Source: Jiangella asiatica (GTDB lineage Bacteria > Actinomycetota > Actinomycetes > Jiangellales > Jiangellaceae). From it: 37,698 bases of DNA. This document shows positions 6,861 through 14,961 of this stretch, piece by piece; position 1 is the stretch's first letter, and every line of letters begins with the position of its first letter. The notes beneath the pieces are model-generated. The model was not told the DNA's origin. It saw only the letters and a list, made by a program, of their open reading frames with translations, and made no database searches. A program made the position numbers and the translations under genes. The stretch lies in the NCBI RefSeq assembly GCF_004349065.1, contig NZ_SMKZ01000063.1:1-37698 (forward strand), given 5' to 3'.

Positions 6861-8042
6861 TCAGTCCACGGCAGCGCGGGCGCGCACGAAGGCCTCGGCG
6901 GCCTCGCGCAGGTCGTCGATGGTGTGCGCCGCCGACACCTGGGTGCGGATGCGCGCCGCACCGTGGGGCACGACCGGGTATGAGAAGCTCACCGCGTACA
7001 CACCCTCGGCGAACAGCCGCTCCGACAGCCGGGCCGCGCGGCTGGCGTCGCCGATCATCACCGGCACGATCGGGTGCTCGCCCGGCAGCACGTCGAAGCC
7101 CTGCGCCGTCAGCGCGGACCGGAAGAACGCGGTGTTCTCGCGCAGCCGCTCCCGCAGCTCCGCGCCGCTGTCCAGCCGTTCGAGCACGGCGGTGGCCGCC
7201 GTCACGATCGACGGCGCGACCGAGTTCGAGAACAGGTAGGGCCGTGAGCGCTGGCGCAGGTACTCCACGATCTCCGCCCGGCCCGACGTGTAACCCCCGC
7301 TCGCGCCGCCCAGGGCCTTCCCGAGGGTGCCGGTGACGATGTCGACGCGGTCGGTGACGCCGAAGTGCTCGGGCGTCCCGGCGCCGTGCGGTCCGATGAA
7401 GCCGACGGCGTGCGAGTCGTCGACCATGACCAGCGCGTCGTACTCGTCCGCGAGATCGCAGATGCGGTCCAGCGGCGCCAGGTACCCGTCCATGGAGAAC
7501 ACGCCGTCGGTGGCGATCAGCCGGTACCGCGCGTCCTCGGCCTCCCGCAGCCGCGCCTCCAGCTCGGCCATGTCCGCGTTGGCGTAGCGCAGCCTCCTCG
7601 CCTTGGACAGGCGCACCCCGTCGATGATGCTGGCGTGGTTCAGCGCGTCGGAGATGATCGCGTCGTCCGGCCCGAGCAGGGTCTCGAAGAGCCCGCCGTT
7701 GGCGTCGAAGCACGAGCCGTACAGGATGGTGCTCTCGGTGCCGAGGAACCGCGAGATCCTGCCCTCCAGCTCGGTGTGGATGGTCTGGGTGCCGCAGATG
7801 AAGCGCACCGACGCCATCCCGAAGCCCCACTCGTCCAGGCCGCGCTTGGCCGCCTCGATCAGGCCGGGGTCGTCGGCGAGGCCGAGGTAGTTGTTGGCGC
7901 ACATGTTGAGCACGGTGCGCCCGTCGGCCAGGGTGACCCGCGCGCTCTGCGGGCTGCCGATGACGTGCTCAGGCTTGTAGAGGCCGGCCGCCCGGATCTC
8001 GTCGAGGTTCTTCCGCAGCTCCTCGCGTATCGCGCCGTACAT
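6861..8042 (-). CDS. kbl: 2-amino-3-ketobutyrate CoA ligase (glycine C-acetyltransferase)
   Basis: A 393-residue alpha-oxoamine synthase. It cleaves 2-amino-3-oxobutyrate with CoA to glycine and acetyl-CoA, the second step of threonine breakdown. PLP-binding residues are visible: the lysine K242 in [10 protein letters not shown], the D208-D-S-H211 motif, and H136 in the DALNHASII stretch. The [14 protein letters not shown] start region and R-to-G-rich end are typical of Kbl. Length equals the family norm (about 395). It starts seven bases after the tdh stop, with AGAGGTAGG as the ribosome site inside the tdh end, so the two form an operon. The product of Tdh is unstable, which is why the pair is usually together. 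Confidence 0.95.
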   Translation of the reverse strand: MYGAIREELRKNLDEIRAAGLYKPEHVIGSPQSARVTLADGRTVLNMCANNYLGLADDPGLIEAAKRGLDEWGFGMASVRFICGTQTIHTELEGRISRFLGTESTILYGSCFDANGGLFETLLGPDDAIISDALNHASIIDGVRLSKARRLRYANADMAELEARLREAEDARYRLIATDGVFSMDGYLAPLDRICDLADEYDALVMVDDSHAVGFIGPHGAGTPEHFGVTDRVDIVTGTLGKALGGASGGYTSGRAEIVEYLRQRSRPYLFSNSVAPSIVTAATAVLERLDSGAELRERLRENTAFFRSALTAQGFDVLPGEHPIVPVMIGDASRAARLSERLFAEGVYAVSFSYPVVPHGAARIRTQVSAAHTIDDLREAAEAFVRARAAVD

Positions 8043-8049
8043 GACGTGC

Positions 8050-9081
8050 CTACCTCTCCGCCCATTCGATGATGACCTTGCCGCTGTGTCCGCTGGCCGC
8101 AGCGTCGAACGCGGCCTCATGATCGCTGCTGGCGAACCGGTGCGTCACCACGCGCGAGATGTCCACCCCGGCCGCCACCAGCACCGACGCCTGATACCAG
8201 GTCTCGAACATCTCGCGGCCGTAGATGCCGGTGATGGTCAGCATGCGCAACACGATGCTCGACCAGTCGACGGTGCTCTCCTTCGACGGCAGGCCCAACA
8301 TGGCGATGCGCCCGCCGTTGGCCATGCTGTCGATCATGTCGTGCAGCGCCTGCGGGTCGCCGGACATCTCCATGCCGACGTCGAAGCCCTCGGCCATGCC
8401 CAGATCGTGGCGCACCTCCTCCAGCGAGGTGCCGCGCACGTCGACGGTGGTACCGACGCCCAGCCGCGCCGCGAGCTCGAGCCGGTACGGGTTGACGTCG
8501 GTGACGACGACGTTGCGGGCGCCGGCGTGCCGGGCCACCAGGGCCGCCATGATGCCGATGGGACCGGCGCCGGCCACGAGCACGTCCTCGCCGTGCACCG
8601 GGAACTTCAGCGCGGTGTGCACGGCGTTGCCGAACGGGTCGAAGATGGCGGCGGCGTCGAGGTCGATGTCGTCGGGGTGTCGCCACAGGTTGCCCGCCGG
8701 CATCGCGATGTACTCTGCGAACGCCCCGTCACGGTGCACGCCGATACCCTCGGTCTGCGGGCACAGGTGCCGCTGGCCGGCCCGGCAGTGCCGGCAGCGT
8801 TCGCACACGATGTGCCCTTCGCCGCTGACGATGTCGCCCACCTGGACGCCGCGGCTGCCCGGGCCGACCTCGACGACCTCGCCGACGAACTCGTGTCCGA
8901 CGACGAGTGGCGGGCGGATGTTCGCCTGAGCCCACGGGTCCCAGTTCACGATGTGCAGGTCGGTGCCGCAGATGCCGGTGCGCAGCACTCGGACCAACGC
9001 CTCACCGGCACCGACCACAGGCATGGGGACGTCGGCCAGCTCGACACCGGCCCGCGGACCGGCTTTGACCAGTGCTCTCAC
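8050..9081 (-). CDS. tdh: L-threonine 3-dehydrogenase
   Basis: A 343-residue zinc alcohol-dehydrogenase-type enzyme that oxidises L-threonine to 2-amino-3-oxobutyrate with NAD. Catalytic zinc ligands C38 and H63-E64 are present, and the structural zinc lobe C93, C96, C99, C107. The Rossmann motif is [10 protein letters not shown] near residue 170, followed by VVTDVN with the Asp that favours [15 protein letters not shown] is characteristic of Tdh. The GTG at 9081 gives the expected length; TACGCT on the minus strand ends six bases before it, so the message may be leaderless. First gene of the tdh-kbl operon. Confidence 0.95.
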   Translation of the reverse strand: MRALVKAGPRAGVELADVPMPVVGAGEALVRVLRTGICGTDLHIVNWDPWAQANIRPPLVVGHEFVGEVVEVGPGSRGVQVGDIVSGEGHIVCERCRHCRAGQRHLCPQTEGIGVHRDGAFAEYIAMPAGNLWRHPDDIDLDAAAIFDPFGNAVHTALKFPVHGEDVLVAGAGPIGIMAALVARHAGARNVVVTDVNPYRLELAARLGVGTTVDVRGTSLEEVRHDLGMAEGFDVGMEMSGDPQALHDMIDSMANGGRIAMLGLPSKESTVDWSSIVLRMLTITGIYGREMFETWYQASVLVAAGVDISRVVTHRFASSDHEAAFDAAASGHSGKVIIEWAER

Positions 9082-9321
9082 GGCGCGAGCGTAACCCACC
9101 CGCCCGCGGCGGCCGGAGCGGCCACGACACCCCCGGTCGGCCGCTTGCAACGGGCGCCCTCACGCACCACCCGGACCGTTCACGCACCGGACACCGCTCC
9201 TGTCGCCCCACGAAGCCTGATCTTCGGCGGAGATGGTGGTGGTGCGCGGGGCCGTGCTTGCACGGGTGCGAAGCGGGCCGCACACCACCTCCACCGGACA
9301 CAGTCGGCTAACGTACGGCGA
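9082..9321. promoter_or_regulatory. Divergent tdh / SDR promoter region with hairpins
   Basis: No gene is seen in these 240 bases. Both flanking genes probably have leaderless messages (TACGCT before tdh, TAACGT at 9309-9314 before the SDR). TCACGCACC is repeated directly near 9160 and 9180. CGAAG and CTTCG form a small hairpin near 9210-9225. CCGTGC at 9252-9257 and GCACGG at 9260-9265 form a 6-bp palindrome inside a larger imperfect repeat of GGTGG/CCACC arms. These may be regulator sites; none matches an operator I recognise. Confidence 0.35.
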
Positions 9322-9981
9322 ATGCAGGTGGTCATCGCGGGCGGACACGGCCAGATCGCGCTCCGGCTGGAGCGACTGCTCACACTGCGTGGCGACGACG
9401 CGGTGGGCCTGATCCGCAACCCGGACCAGGCCGGCGACCTCGCCTCCGTCGGCGCCACCGCCGTGGTCCTCGACCTGGAGCGCAGCGGTGTGGACGAGCT
9501 GGCCAGCGAGCTGCGCGGCGCCGACGCCGTCGTGTTCGCCGCCGGCGCCGGGCCCGGCAGCGGCACGGCCCGCAAGGTCACCGTCGACCGGGCGGCCGCG
9601 GCGCTGCTGGCCGACGCGGCCCAGGCCGCAGGGGTCCGCCGCTACCTGCTGATCTCGTCGATGGGTGCGACGACGCGGCCGCCGCACGACCCCGAGGACG
9701 TGTTCGCCGTCTACCTCAAGGCGAAGGGCGACAGCGAGGCCGACCTGCGCGGCCGCGACCTGGACTGGACGATCCTGCGGCCCGGGCGCCTGACCGACGA
9801 CCCCGGCGCCGGCACGGTCACGCTGGCCGCCACGACCGGGCGCGGCCGGGTCAGTCGCGACGACGTCGCCGCCGTCCTGCTCGCGCTCCTGGACGAGCCG
9901 CGGACGGCGCGGACGACGCTGGAGCTGATCGGCGGCGACACCCCGATCGCCGGGGCGGTCGAGGGCGTCGTCGGCGGCTGA
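9322..9981 (+). CDS. NAD(P)-binding SDR-type protein (atypical, SDR_a5-like)
   Basis: A 219-residue NAD(P)H-binding protein. The N-terminal VVIAGGHGQIALRLERLL is the glycine-rich Rossmann loop of atypical short-chain dehydrogenases (GxxGxxG). ISSMGA and the YLKAKGDSE stretch stand where classical members have their active-site Ser and Tyr-x-x-x-Lys, and DLDWTILRPGRLTDDPG is the family's substrate-side signature. Proteins of this group act as flavin or quinone reductases, or as NADP sensors; the real substrate cannot be told. The ATG follows TAACGT by seven bases, which suggests a leaderless mRNA. It ends directly against the stop of the convergent PPOX gene. Confidence 0.75.
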   Translation: MQVVIAGGHGQIALRLERLLTLRGDDAVGLIRNPDQAGDLASVGATAVVLDLERSGVDELASELRGADAVVFAAGAGPGSGTARKVTVDRAAAALLADAAQAAGVRRYLLISSMGATTRPPHDPEDVFAVYLKAKGDSEADLRGRDLDWTILRPGRLTDDPGAGTVTLAATTGRGRVSRDDVAAVLLALLDEPRTARTTLELIGGDTPIAGAVEGVVGG

Positions 9982-10347
9982 TCAGCCCTCCGGCGGCGCG
10001 GCGTCGAGGCCCCAGCTGATCACCCGGGTCGGCCGGACCCGGATCAGCGCCTCCGGCCCGGGCACGGCCTCGGCCTGTCCGTGCACGATGAGGGCACGCG
10101 GCCGCCACGGCGGGAGGACGTCGTCGACGACGAAGGCGACGTCGGGATTGGCCTGGACGTCGCGGAACCGGCGGGTGGCGGCGACGTCGTGTCCGCCCAG
10201 GTCCAGCGTGTCCTGCTCGGCGTTGTACCGCCAGCCGAGCGGGACGACGCGCGGGTGGCCCGCGCCGTCCACGGTCGCCAGTCGGCCCAGCGCGGGCCCG
10301 GACGAGAGGTAGGCGAGCTCAGCAGCGGAGAACGCACTCACTGGCAT
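9982..10347 (-). CDS. PPOX-class (pyridoxamine-phosphate-oxidase fold) protein
   Basis: A 121-residue split-barrel protein. FSAAELAYLSSGPALGRLATVDGAGHPRVVPLGW is the opening pattern of the actinobacterial PPOX-class, often F420-dependent, family; the ALIVHGQAEAV strand and IRVRPTRVISWGLD end are also typical. It probably binds F420 or FMN and carries out a redox step on an unknown small molecule. The ATG at 10347 is preferred because AGGGAG lies nine bases upstream; a TTG at 10356 would sit directly on the ribosome site. It faces away from a TetR gene, and three operator copies lie between them, so TetR control is likely. Confidence 0.8.
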   Translation of the reverse strand: MPVSAFSAAELAYLSSGPALGRLATVDGAGHPRVVPLGWRYNAEQDTLDLGGHDVAATRRFRDVQANPDVAFVVDDVLPPWRPRALIVHGQAEAVPGPEALIRVRPTRVISWGLDAAPPEG

Positions 10348-10370
10348 CGAGATCAACTCCCTGGTCGAAT

Positions 10371-10448
10371 AACTTCACACCATGTGCAATTAGCAACTAC
10401 ACACCGCGTGCAGTTATTCCGGCGGTAAAGTTCACACCCGATGTAGTT
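10371..10448. promoter_or_regulatory. Three 21-bp TetR-type operator copies
   Basis: Related 21-bp sites lie at 10371-10391, 10395-10415 and 10428-10448. The middle copy is a near-palindrome with half sites AACTACAC and GTGCAGTT around ACCGC. The first has AACTTCAC and GTGCAATT, the third AAGTTCAC and a weaker right half ATGTAGTT. They fill the space between the divergent PPOX and TetR starts, and the third overlaps a possible -10 box TAAAGT (10426-10431) of the TetR gene. Autorepression plus control of the PPOX gene is the natural reading. Confidence 0.7.
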
Positions 10449-10468
10449 CGAGCCTGGAAGGCGGGCCG

Positions 10469-11089
10469 GTGCCGTCGATCGAGGAGCCGCGGAACGCCCG
10501 CAGCCGGCGGACCCATCAGGCCCTGCTGGTGGCGGCGCGGGAGCTGATCGAGCAGGACGGCCTGGCGGCACTGACCATGACCACCGTGGCCGAGCGGGCC
10601 GGCGTGTCGCGGCGCGCGACCTACCTGCACTTCGCATCGAGGACCGACTTGATCCTCGCGCTCTACCGGCATCTCGGCGAGACCGAGCGACTGGGCGAGT
10701 CGCTCCAGGCGGTCTGGGACTCGCCGGACGCGGTCAGCGCCGTCGCCGAATGGGCGGCGCACATCGCCCGTGCGCACCCGAGGATCCTCGCTGTCTCCCG
10801 GGCCGTCGAGAGCGCGCGGCACGACGATCCGGGCGCGGCGGCGATGTGGGAGTACACCATGAGCAACTGGCTGCGCGGGTGCACGCGGCTGGTCGCGTGG
10901 CTGGAGCGCGACGGCGTCCTCCACCCGGGGTTGACCGTCCGAACCGCGGCGGACCTGCTCTGGGGGCTGATGTCATGGGACCTCCTGGAGCGGTTGATCG
11001 TCGACCGCGGGTGGTCCGCCGACGAGTTCGCCGACCGGCTCGAGGCACTGCTCACCGCCACGTTCGTGGACCAGGGCCGGCGGCTCTAA
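10469..11089 (+). CDS. TetR-family transcriptional regulator
   Basis: A 206-residue TetR regulator. Residues about 12-60 form the DNA-binding domain: RTHQALLVAARELIEQDG, then the helix-turn-helix LTMTTVAERAGVSRRATYLHFASRTDLI. The rest is the all-helical ligand domain, with no recognisable subfamily. The GTG start has AAGG eight bases upstream. It is divergent from the PPOX gene, with three shared operator copies in between. The stop is ten bases before cysC, so read-through into that gene is possible, but a functional link is not evident. Confidence 0.9.
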   Translation: MPSIEEPRNARSRRTHQALLVAARELIEQDGLAALTMTTVAERAGVSRRATYLHFASRTDLILALYRHLGETERLGESLQAVWDSPDAVSAVAEWAAHIARAHPRILAVSRAVESARHDDPGAAAMWEYTMSNWLRGCTRLVAWLERDGVLHPGLTVRTAADLLWGLMSWDLLERLIVDRGWSADEFADRLEALLTATFVDQGRRL

Positions 11090-11099
11090 GCTGGGCGCC

Positions 11100-12371
11100 G
11101 TGGCCGCCGAACCGACCCCCGCCACCCTGACCCCCGATCCGATCACCCTGGCGTCGATCGAGCTCGCCCTCCTCGGCGTCGAGCCCGGCACCGTCGCCGT
11201 CGAAGTCATGCCCGCCATGGGCCGCCGGCTCAAACCGGGCGCCGAGCTGGCCATCACCGACGCGGAGGGCGCGCCGGTGGCCTCGTTGACGGTGGAGTCG
11301 ACGGCCACCCGCAAACGCCGCACGACGGTCACCGGCGCGGTCCGCCGCGCCCGCGCCGAGGCCGACGACGGGGAACCACGCGGGCCGTACGCCGCGCTGC
11401 GACTGCCGCCGGGGCGGCTACGCCTGGACGATGCCGCCGCGGTCGTGGCGCGCGACCCGATCGACCTGCCGACACTGGCCACGGCGACGGCGAAACCGGC
11501 CCAGCCGGTGCTGTTGATCGTCCTCGACGGACCACGCGCGGTGCCCGGCCCGGACCCTGCCGACGTGACCGGCGCCGCGTTGACCGTCCGCGACAAGCTG
11601 CGCCGCGACGGGCGCCGGGCCGAGGTCGTCGTCGTCACCGCGCCGCAGTACGGCGACGACCGCGACGACGACCTGGCCGATCGGGTGGCGGCGGCGTACG
11701 GCGGCACCCGGGTCGCCCCGCCGACGCCGCCGGACACGGCAGCACTGCGCCGTTGGCTGGACGGCACCGCCGCCGAACCCTCCGACTGGCCGACGGCCAG
11801 CCTGCACGCCTGGCGCCGGTGGCACCCACTGCCGCAGGAGCGCGGTCTGGTGCTGTTCTTCACCGGGCTGTCCGGCTCAGGCAAGTCGACCGTGGCACGG
11901 GCGGTCACGGAACGGGTCGCCGAGATCGGCACGCGCACCGTCACCCTCCTCGACGGCGACGTGGTCCGGCGCAACCTCTCCGCCGGACTGGGCTTCTCCA
12001 AGGAGGACCGCGACCGCAACATCGAGCGCATCGGCTACGTTGCCGCCGAGATCGCCCGGCACGGCGGCATGGCGGTTTGCGCTCCCATCGCGCCGTTCGC
12101 CGCCACCCGCGCCGCCGTGCGGCGGATGGCCGAGGCGCACGGCGACTTCCTGCTCGTGTACGTCGCGACACCGCTGGAGGAGTGCGAGCGACGCGACCGC
12201 AAGGGCCTGTACGCGAAGGCGCGGGCCGGCGAGATCGCGGAGTTCACCGGCATCTCCAGCCCGTACGAGCTGCCCGAGGACGCCGACCTCGTCCTGGACA
12301 CGTCGGCGATGACCATCACCGCCGCCCGCGACGCCGTCATCACCCTGCTCGACGAGGGCGGCCGTCTCTAG
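11100..12371 (+). CDS. cysC: Adenylyl-sulfate kinase with unusual N-terminal half
   Basis: A 423-residue protein. The C-terminal 175 residues are a complete APS kinase: Walker A GLSGSGKST (about 257-265), LDGDVVRRNLSAGLGFSKED with the APS-binding residues, RDRNIERIGYVA, and KGLYAKARAGEI. It phosphorylates APS to PAPS with ATP. The first 240 residues are not kinase. PGAELAITDAEGAPVASLTVES resembles the PUA-like part of ATP sulfurylase, and PVLLIVLDGPRAVPGP to AALRRWLDG might be what is left of the sulfurylase body, but no catalytic HxxH motif is present. It may be a sulfurylase-kinase fusion that has lost sulfurylase activity. No other sulfate genes are adjacent. The GTG start has only a weak ribosome site. 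Confidence 0.85.
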   Translation: MAAEPTPATLTPDPITLASIELALLGVEPGTVAVEVMPAMGRRLKPGAELAITDAEGAPVASLTVESTATRKRRTTVTGAVRRARAEADDGEPRGPYAALRLPPGRLRLDDAAAVVARDPIDLPTLATATAKPAQPVLLIVLDGPRAVPGPDPADVTGAALTVRDKLRRDGRRAEVVVVTAPQYGDDRDDDLADRVAAAYGGTRVAPPTPPDTAALRRWLDGTAAEPSDWPTASLHAWRRWHPLPQERGLVLFFTGLSGSGKSTVARAVTERVAEIGTRTVTLLDGDVVRRNLSAGLGFSKEDRDRNIERIGYVAAEIARHGGMAVCAPIAPFAATRAAVRRMAEAHGDFLLVYVATPLEECERRDRKGLYAKARAGEIAEFTGISSPYELPEDADLVLDTSAMTITAARDAVITLLDEGGRL

Positions 12372-12376
12372 CGTCA

Positions 12377-12404
12377 ACCGGCGGGCAAGTCCTTGCCCGC
12401 CGGT
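12377..12404 (+). terminator. Hairpin terminator after cysC
   Basis: ACCGGCGGGCAAG at 12377-12389 and its perfect complement at 12392-12404 form a 13-bp stem with a two-base gap, five bases after the cysC stop. No T-run follows. The stem also contains one GCGGGCAAGT box of the adjacent repeat. Confidence 0.65.
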
Positions 12405-12435
12405 CAGCGCCGTGCGGGCAAGTCGGCGGGCAAGT
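12381..12435. repeat. GCGGGCAAGT boxes before the sigma-like gene
   Basis: GCGGGCAAGT occurs at 12381-12390, 12414-12423 and 12426-12435, with an inverted CTTGCCCGC at 12392-12400. The last box ends 22 bases before the downstream ATG. They could be binding sites for the product of that gene, which looks like an HTH protein. Confidence 0.5.
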
Positions 12436-12457
12436 GTGCTCGGCCACCGTGGGGCGC

Positions 12458-13246
12458 ATGAGCGTCATCACCGAGGACCCTCGCACCCGCACGGGTGCCC
12501 GGTGCCGCACCGGCACCGGCGTCGCCGGCCGGCTCAATGACGAGTGGGCCCGGCTGCGCACCGACGACGCCACCGCGGCCACTGTCGCCGGGTGGGCGGT
12601 CCGGCACCCGGCGCTGGCCGGCTGCGGCTGCCTGGACGACGTCGAGCTCGCGGTCGCCGGCGCTGACCGCCGCGGCGCCGACGACCTCCTGCTCGCGCTG
12701 CTGCGGCTGGCCCAGAGCGGCGACGGGCTCGCGGGGCGGACGGTGCTGCAACTGATGCTCGGCAAGGCGATCCGGATCGCCACCAGCCATGCCGGCCGCG
12801 ACAGCCGCGACAACCTCGAGCACGCCGCCGTCGCCGCCCTCTGGGCCACCATCGCGACGTACCCCGTCGCGCGCCGGCCGGCCAAGGTGGCGGCCAACCT
12901 GGCCATGGACACCCTCGGCGCGGTCAGCCGCGAGCTGGCCCACTCCAGGGCCGAGACACCGGCCGAGCCGGGTTCGGTCGCCGACGCCCTGGGTGAGGCA
13001 GCGGCCCGCGACGACGACGGCGACCTCGAGCTCGTCGAGCTGCTGGCCTGGGCGGTGGAGGCGGGGACGATCAGCGCTGCCGACGCGACCCTGGTGCTGG
13101 ACATCTACGCGCCGGCACCGGGCCAGGAGGGCGGCCGCGCCGCCGCCGAGCGGCGCGGGATCAGCTGGCCGGCGGCCCGGCAGCGGGCCAGCCGGGCGGT
13201 GCGCAAGCTGGCCCGGAGCGTCCGTTCGGACAGCTTCGCGGCGTGA
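12458..13246 (+). CDS. Sigma-like / HTH protein of actinomycete type
   Basis: A 262-residue protein without a catalytic motif. The middle (VLQLMLGKAIRIATSH onward, then AALWATIATYPVARRPAKVAANLAMDTLGAV) resembles the region 2-like part of the sigma-related proteins that actinomycetes carry in several copies. The C-terminal part, ELVELLAWAVEAGTISAADATLVLDIY followed by ERRGISWPAARQRASRAVRKL, reads as a region 4-like helix-turn-helix. It probably binds DNA or RNA polymerase; the target is unknown. The ATG has GGGG seven bases upstream. Repeated GCGGGCAAGT boxes sit just before it. There is no obvious partner gene. Confidence 0.65.
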   Translation: MSVITEDPRTRTGARCRTGTGVAGRLNDEWARLRTDDATAATVAGWAVRHPALAGCGCLDDVELAVAGADRRGADDLLLALLRLAQSGDGLAGRTVLQLMLGKAIRIATSHAGRDSRDNLEHAAVAALWATIATYPVARRPAKVAANLAMDTLGAVSRELAHSRAETPAEPGSVADALGEAAARDDDGDLELVELLAWAVEAGTISAADATLVLDIYAPAPGQEGGRAAAERRGISWPAARQRASRAVRKLARSVRSDSFAA

Positions 13247-13260
13247 TGCCGCCAAGGCCG

Positions 13261-13289
13261 TTGACGCACCCTGGTACCGGGTCTACGTT
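13261..13289 (+). promoter_or_regulatory. Promoter of fdhA
   Basis: TTGACG at 13261-13266 and TACGTT at 13284-13289 with an exact 17-base spacer give the clearest sigma70-type promoter in the window. Transcription would start near 13296, leaving a leader of about 128 bases before the fdhA ATG. The spacer holds the CCCTGGTACCGGG near-palindrome, a possible operator. Confidence 0.65.
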
Positions 13290-13423
13290 GAAGTGCGGGC
13301 GAGCGACGCCGCCCCCATCCCGCGAGGTGAACTCCCTCGTCCGCTTCCGTCCTCCTGACAGTCCAAGGTGGCACGGTGACGAGTGTGGACGGCCCCGCCA
13401 CCGTTGCCGGAGAGGCACCCGAC

Positions 13424-14638
13424 ATGCCAGAGAACAAGGCAGTCGTCTATCGGGGTATGGGCCACGTCGAGGTCGAGAACGTCGGGTACCCGGCGTTCGA
13501 GATCAAGGACGGCCCCGGGGTGAACCCCGACAATGTGGGCCGTCAGCTTCCGCACGGCGTCATCCTGAAGGTGATCGCCACCAACATCTGCGGCAGCGAC
13601 CAGCACATGGTCCGCGGCCGCACGACAGCGCCGGAGGGGCTGACCCTCGGCCATGAGATCACCGGCGAGGTCATCGAGACCGGCCCAGACGTCGAGTTCA
13701 TCAAGACCGGCGACCTGGTCTCGGTGCCGTTCAACATCGCCTGCGGCAGGTGTCGCAACTGCAAGGAGGGCAAGACCGGAGTCTGCATGAACGTCAACCC
13801 GGAACGTGCGGGATCCGCGTACGGGTACGTCGACATGGGTGGCTGGGTCGGCGGGCAGGCCGAGTACGTGATGGTGCCCTACGCCGACTGGAACTTGCTG
13901 AAGTTCCCGGACCGCGACCAGGCGATGGAGAAGATCCGCGACCTGGCCATGCTCGCGGACATCTTCCCGACCGGGTTCCACGGCTGCGTGACTGCCGGTG
14001 TCGGGCCGGGCTCCACCGTCTACGTCGCCGGCGCGGGGCCGGTCGGGCTCGCCGCGGCCACGTCGGCCTTCCTGCTCGGTGCGGCCGTCGTCATGGTCGC
14101 GGACCTGCAGAAGGACCGGCTCGACCAGGCGCGCAGTTTCGGCTGCGAGACCATCGACGTGACGCAGGGCGACCCGCGGGCGCAGATCGAGCAAATCCTG
14201 GGTGAGCCGGAGGTCGACGCGGCCGTCGACGCGGTCGGCTTCGAGGCTCGCGGCCACGGCGACGACGCCCAGACCGAGCGGCCGGCGACGGTGCTCAACA
14301 CCATCATGGACGTGACCCGCGCCGGTGGCGCCCTGGGCATCCCAGGGCTCTATGTCACCGGTGACCCGGGCGCGTCCGACGACGCGGCCAAGGAGGGATC
14401 GCTGTCCATCCGGCTCGGGCTCGGCTGGGCGAAGTCGCTGTCGTTCACGACTGGTCAATGCCCGGTGATGCGGTACAACCGGCAGCTCATGATGGCGATC
14501 CTGCACGACCGGGTACAGATCGCGAAGAACGTCAACGCGACCGTGATTCCGCTGGACCAGGCGCCACAGGGCTACACCGAGTTCGACCAGGGTGCGGCGC
14601 GCAAGTACGTGCTGGACCCACACGGCATGATCAAGTAA
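13424..14638 (+). CDS. fdhA: Glutathione-independent formaldehyde dehydrogenase
   Basis: A 404-residue zinc dehydrogenase of the Pseudomonas putida FdhA type. It oxidises formaldehyde to formate with tightly bound NAD and needs no thiol cofactor. Catalytic zinc ligands C56 and H77 are visible, and the structural zinc cysteines C107, C110, C113, C121. NPERAGSAYGYVDMGGWVGGQAEY and the Rossmann GAGPVGLAAA are typical. Length matches the family (about 398). The ATG at 13424 follows AGAGG and begins the conserved MPENKAVVYRG; an upstream in-frame GTG at 13376 would add residues not found in the family. A long structured leader for the next gene begins 11 bases after its stop. It likely detoxifies formaldehyde from methylated compounds. 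Confidence 0.9.
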   Translation: MPENKAVVYRGMGHVEVENVGYPAFEIKDGPGVNPDNVGRQLPHGVILKVIATNICGSDQHMVRGRTTAPEGLTLGHEITGEVIETGPDVEFIKTGDLVSVPFNIACGRCRNCKEGKTGVCMNVNPERAGSAYGYVDMGGWVGGQAEYVMVPYADWNLLKFPDRDQAMEKIRDLAMLADIFPTGFHGCVTAGVGPGSTVYVAGAGPVGLAAATSAFLLGAAVVMVADLQKDRLDQARSFGCETIDVTQGDPRAQIEQILGEPEVDAAVDAVGFEARGHGDDAQTERPATVLNTIMDVTRAGGALGIPGLYVTGDPGASDDAAKEGSLSIRLGLGWAKSLSFTTGQCPVMRYNRQLMMAILHDRVQIAKNVNATVIPLDQAPQGYTEFDQGAARKYVLDPHGMIK

Positions 14639-14648
14639 GGGAGGAACA

Positions 14649-14757
14649 CCAGCGCTGCTGGAGCTGTTACTACCTTCGCAGGGGTTGCCATCTGTAGCCT
14701 GAGCCCGTCCGCACCGTCGCGGGCGGCTCCTACAGCGCGCCCTGCGAAGGTGGTGAC
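14649..14757 (+). promoter_or_regulatory. Structured RNA leader covering the ribosome site of the 65-residue protein
   Basis: A small hairpin (CCAGC 14649-14653 with GCTGG 14657-14661) is followed by a long closed structure. P1 pairs 14666-14683 with 14740-14757: 18 continuous pairs, two of them G-U. Inside, P2 pairs CTGTAG (14692-14697) with CTACAG (14730-14735), P3 pairs GAGCC (14701-14705) with GGCTC (14725-14729) across a 3-base bulge, and P4 pairs CCGC (14709-14712) with GCGG (14719-14722). The likely ribosome site GGTGGTGA (about 14750-14756) is buried in P1, eight bases before the ATG at 14764. This is the layout of a translational switch or thermosensor; it could also serve as the fdhA terminator. 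I do not recognise a known riboswitch class. Confidence 0.65.
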
Positions 14758-14763
14758 TTTCCC

Positions 14764-14961
14764 ATGAGCATCGACGAGCGCCTCGACCTCGAGTTCGCCT
14801 ACACCAGCTACGGCGATTCCTGCCGTGACCTCTACTCACCGTCGTACCGGTGCCGGCGTCCGTTCGGCCACGACGGGGTCCACGCCGCGGGCTTCGGCGC
14901 CAAGCGGGTGACGTGGAAGCACCACCCCGACCACGGCCCGGACGCGCCGCCTATCTCGTGA
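14764..14961 (+). CDS. Small Cys/His protein, zinc-finger-like
   Basis: A 65-residue protein. Its conserved-looking core is C20-x9-C30-x5-H36-x3-H40 with RRPFGHDGVHAAGF, a pattern seen in small actinomycete proteins (C-x-x-P-x-G-H-x-G-x-H) that probably hold a zinc ion. No signal peptide or membrane helix is present. The ribosome site lies inside the long RNA stem just upstream, so expression is probably switched. Its stop overlaps the convergent TetR stop by 11 bases. The function is unknown. Being after fdhA suggests, but does not show, a link to formaldehyde or thiol/metal stress. Confidence 0.6.
   Translation: MSIDERLDLEFAYTSYGDSCRDLYSPSYRCRRPFGHDGVHAAGFGAKRVTWKHHPDHGPDAPPIS

Noticed and set aside
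6793..7902. Upstream extension of the antitoxin frame, opposite-phase to kbl
   Set aside because: It is a shadow of kbl in another frame; the antitoxin-like sequence begins only at the ATG at 6792.
14641..14760. Match to SAH riboswitch (AGCGCTGC near the start)
   Set aside because: Only that short stretch agrees; the pseudoknot elements and conserved core of the SAH class are not there.
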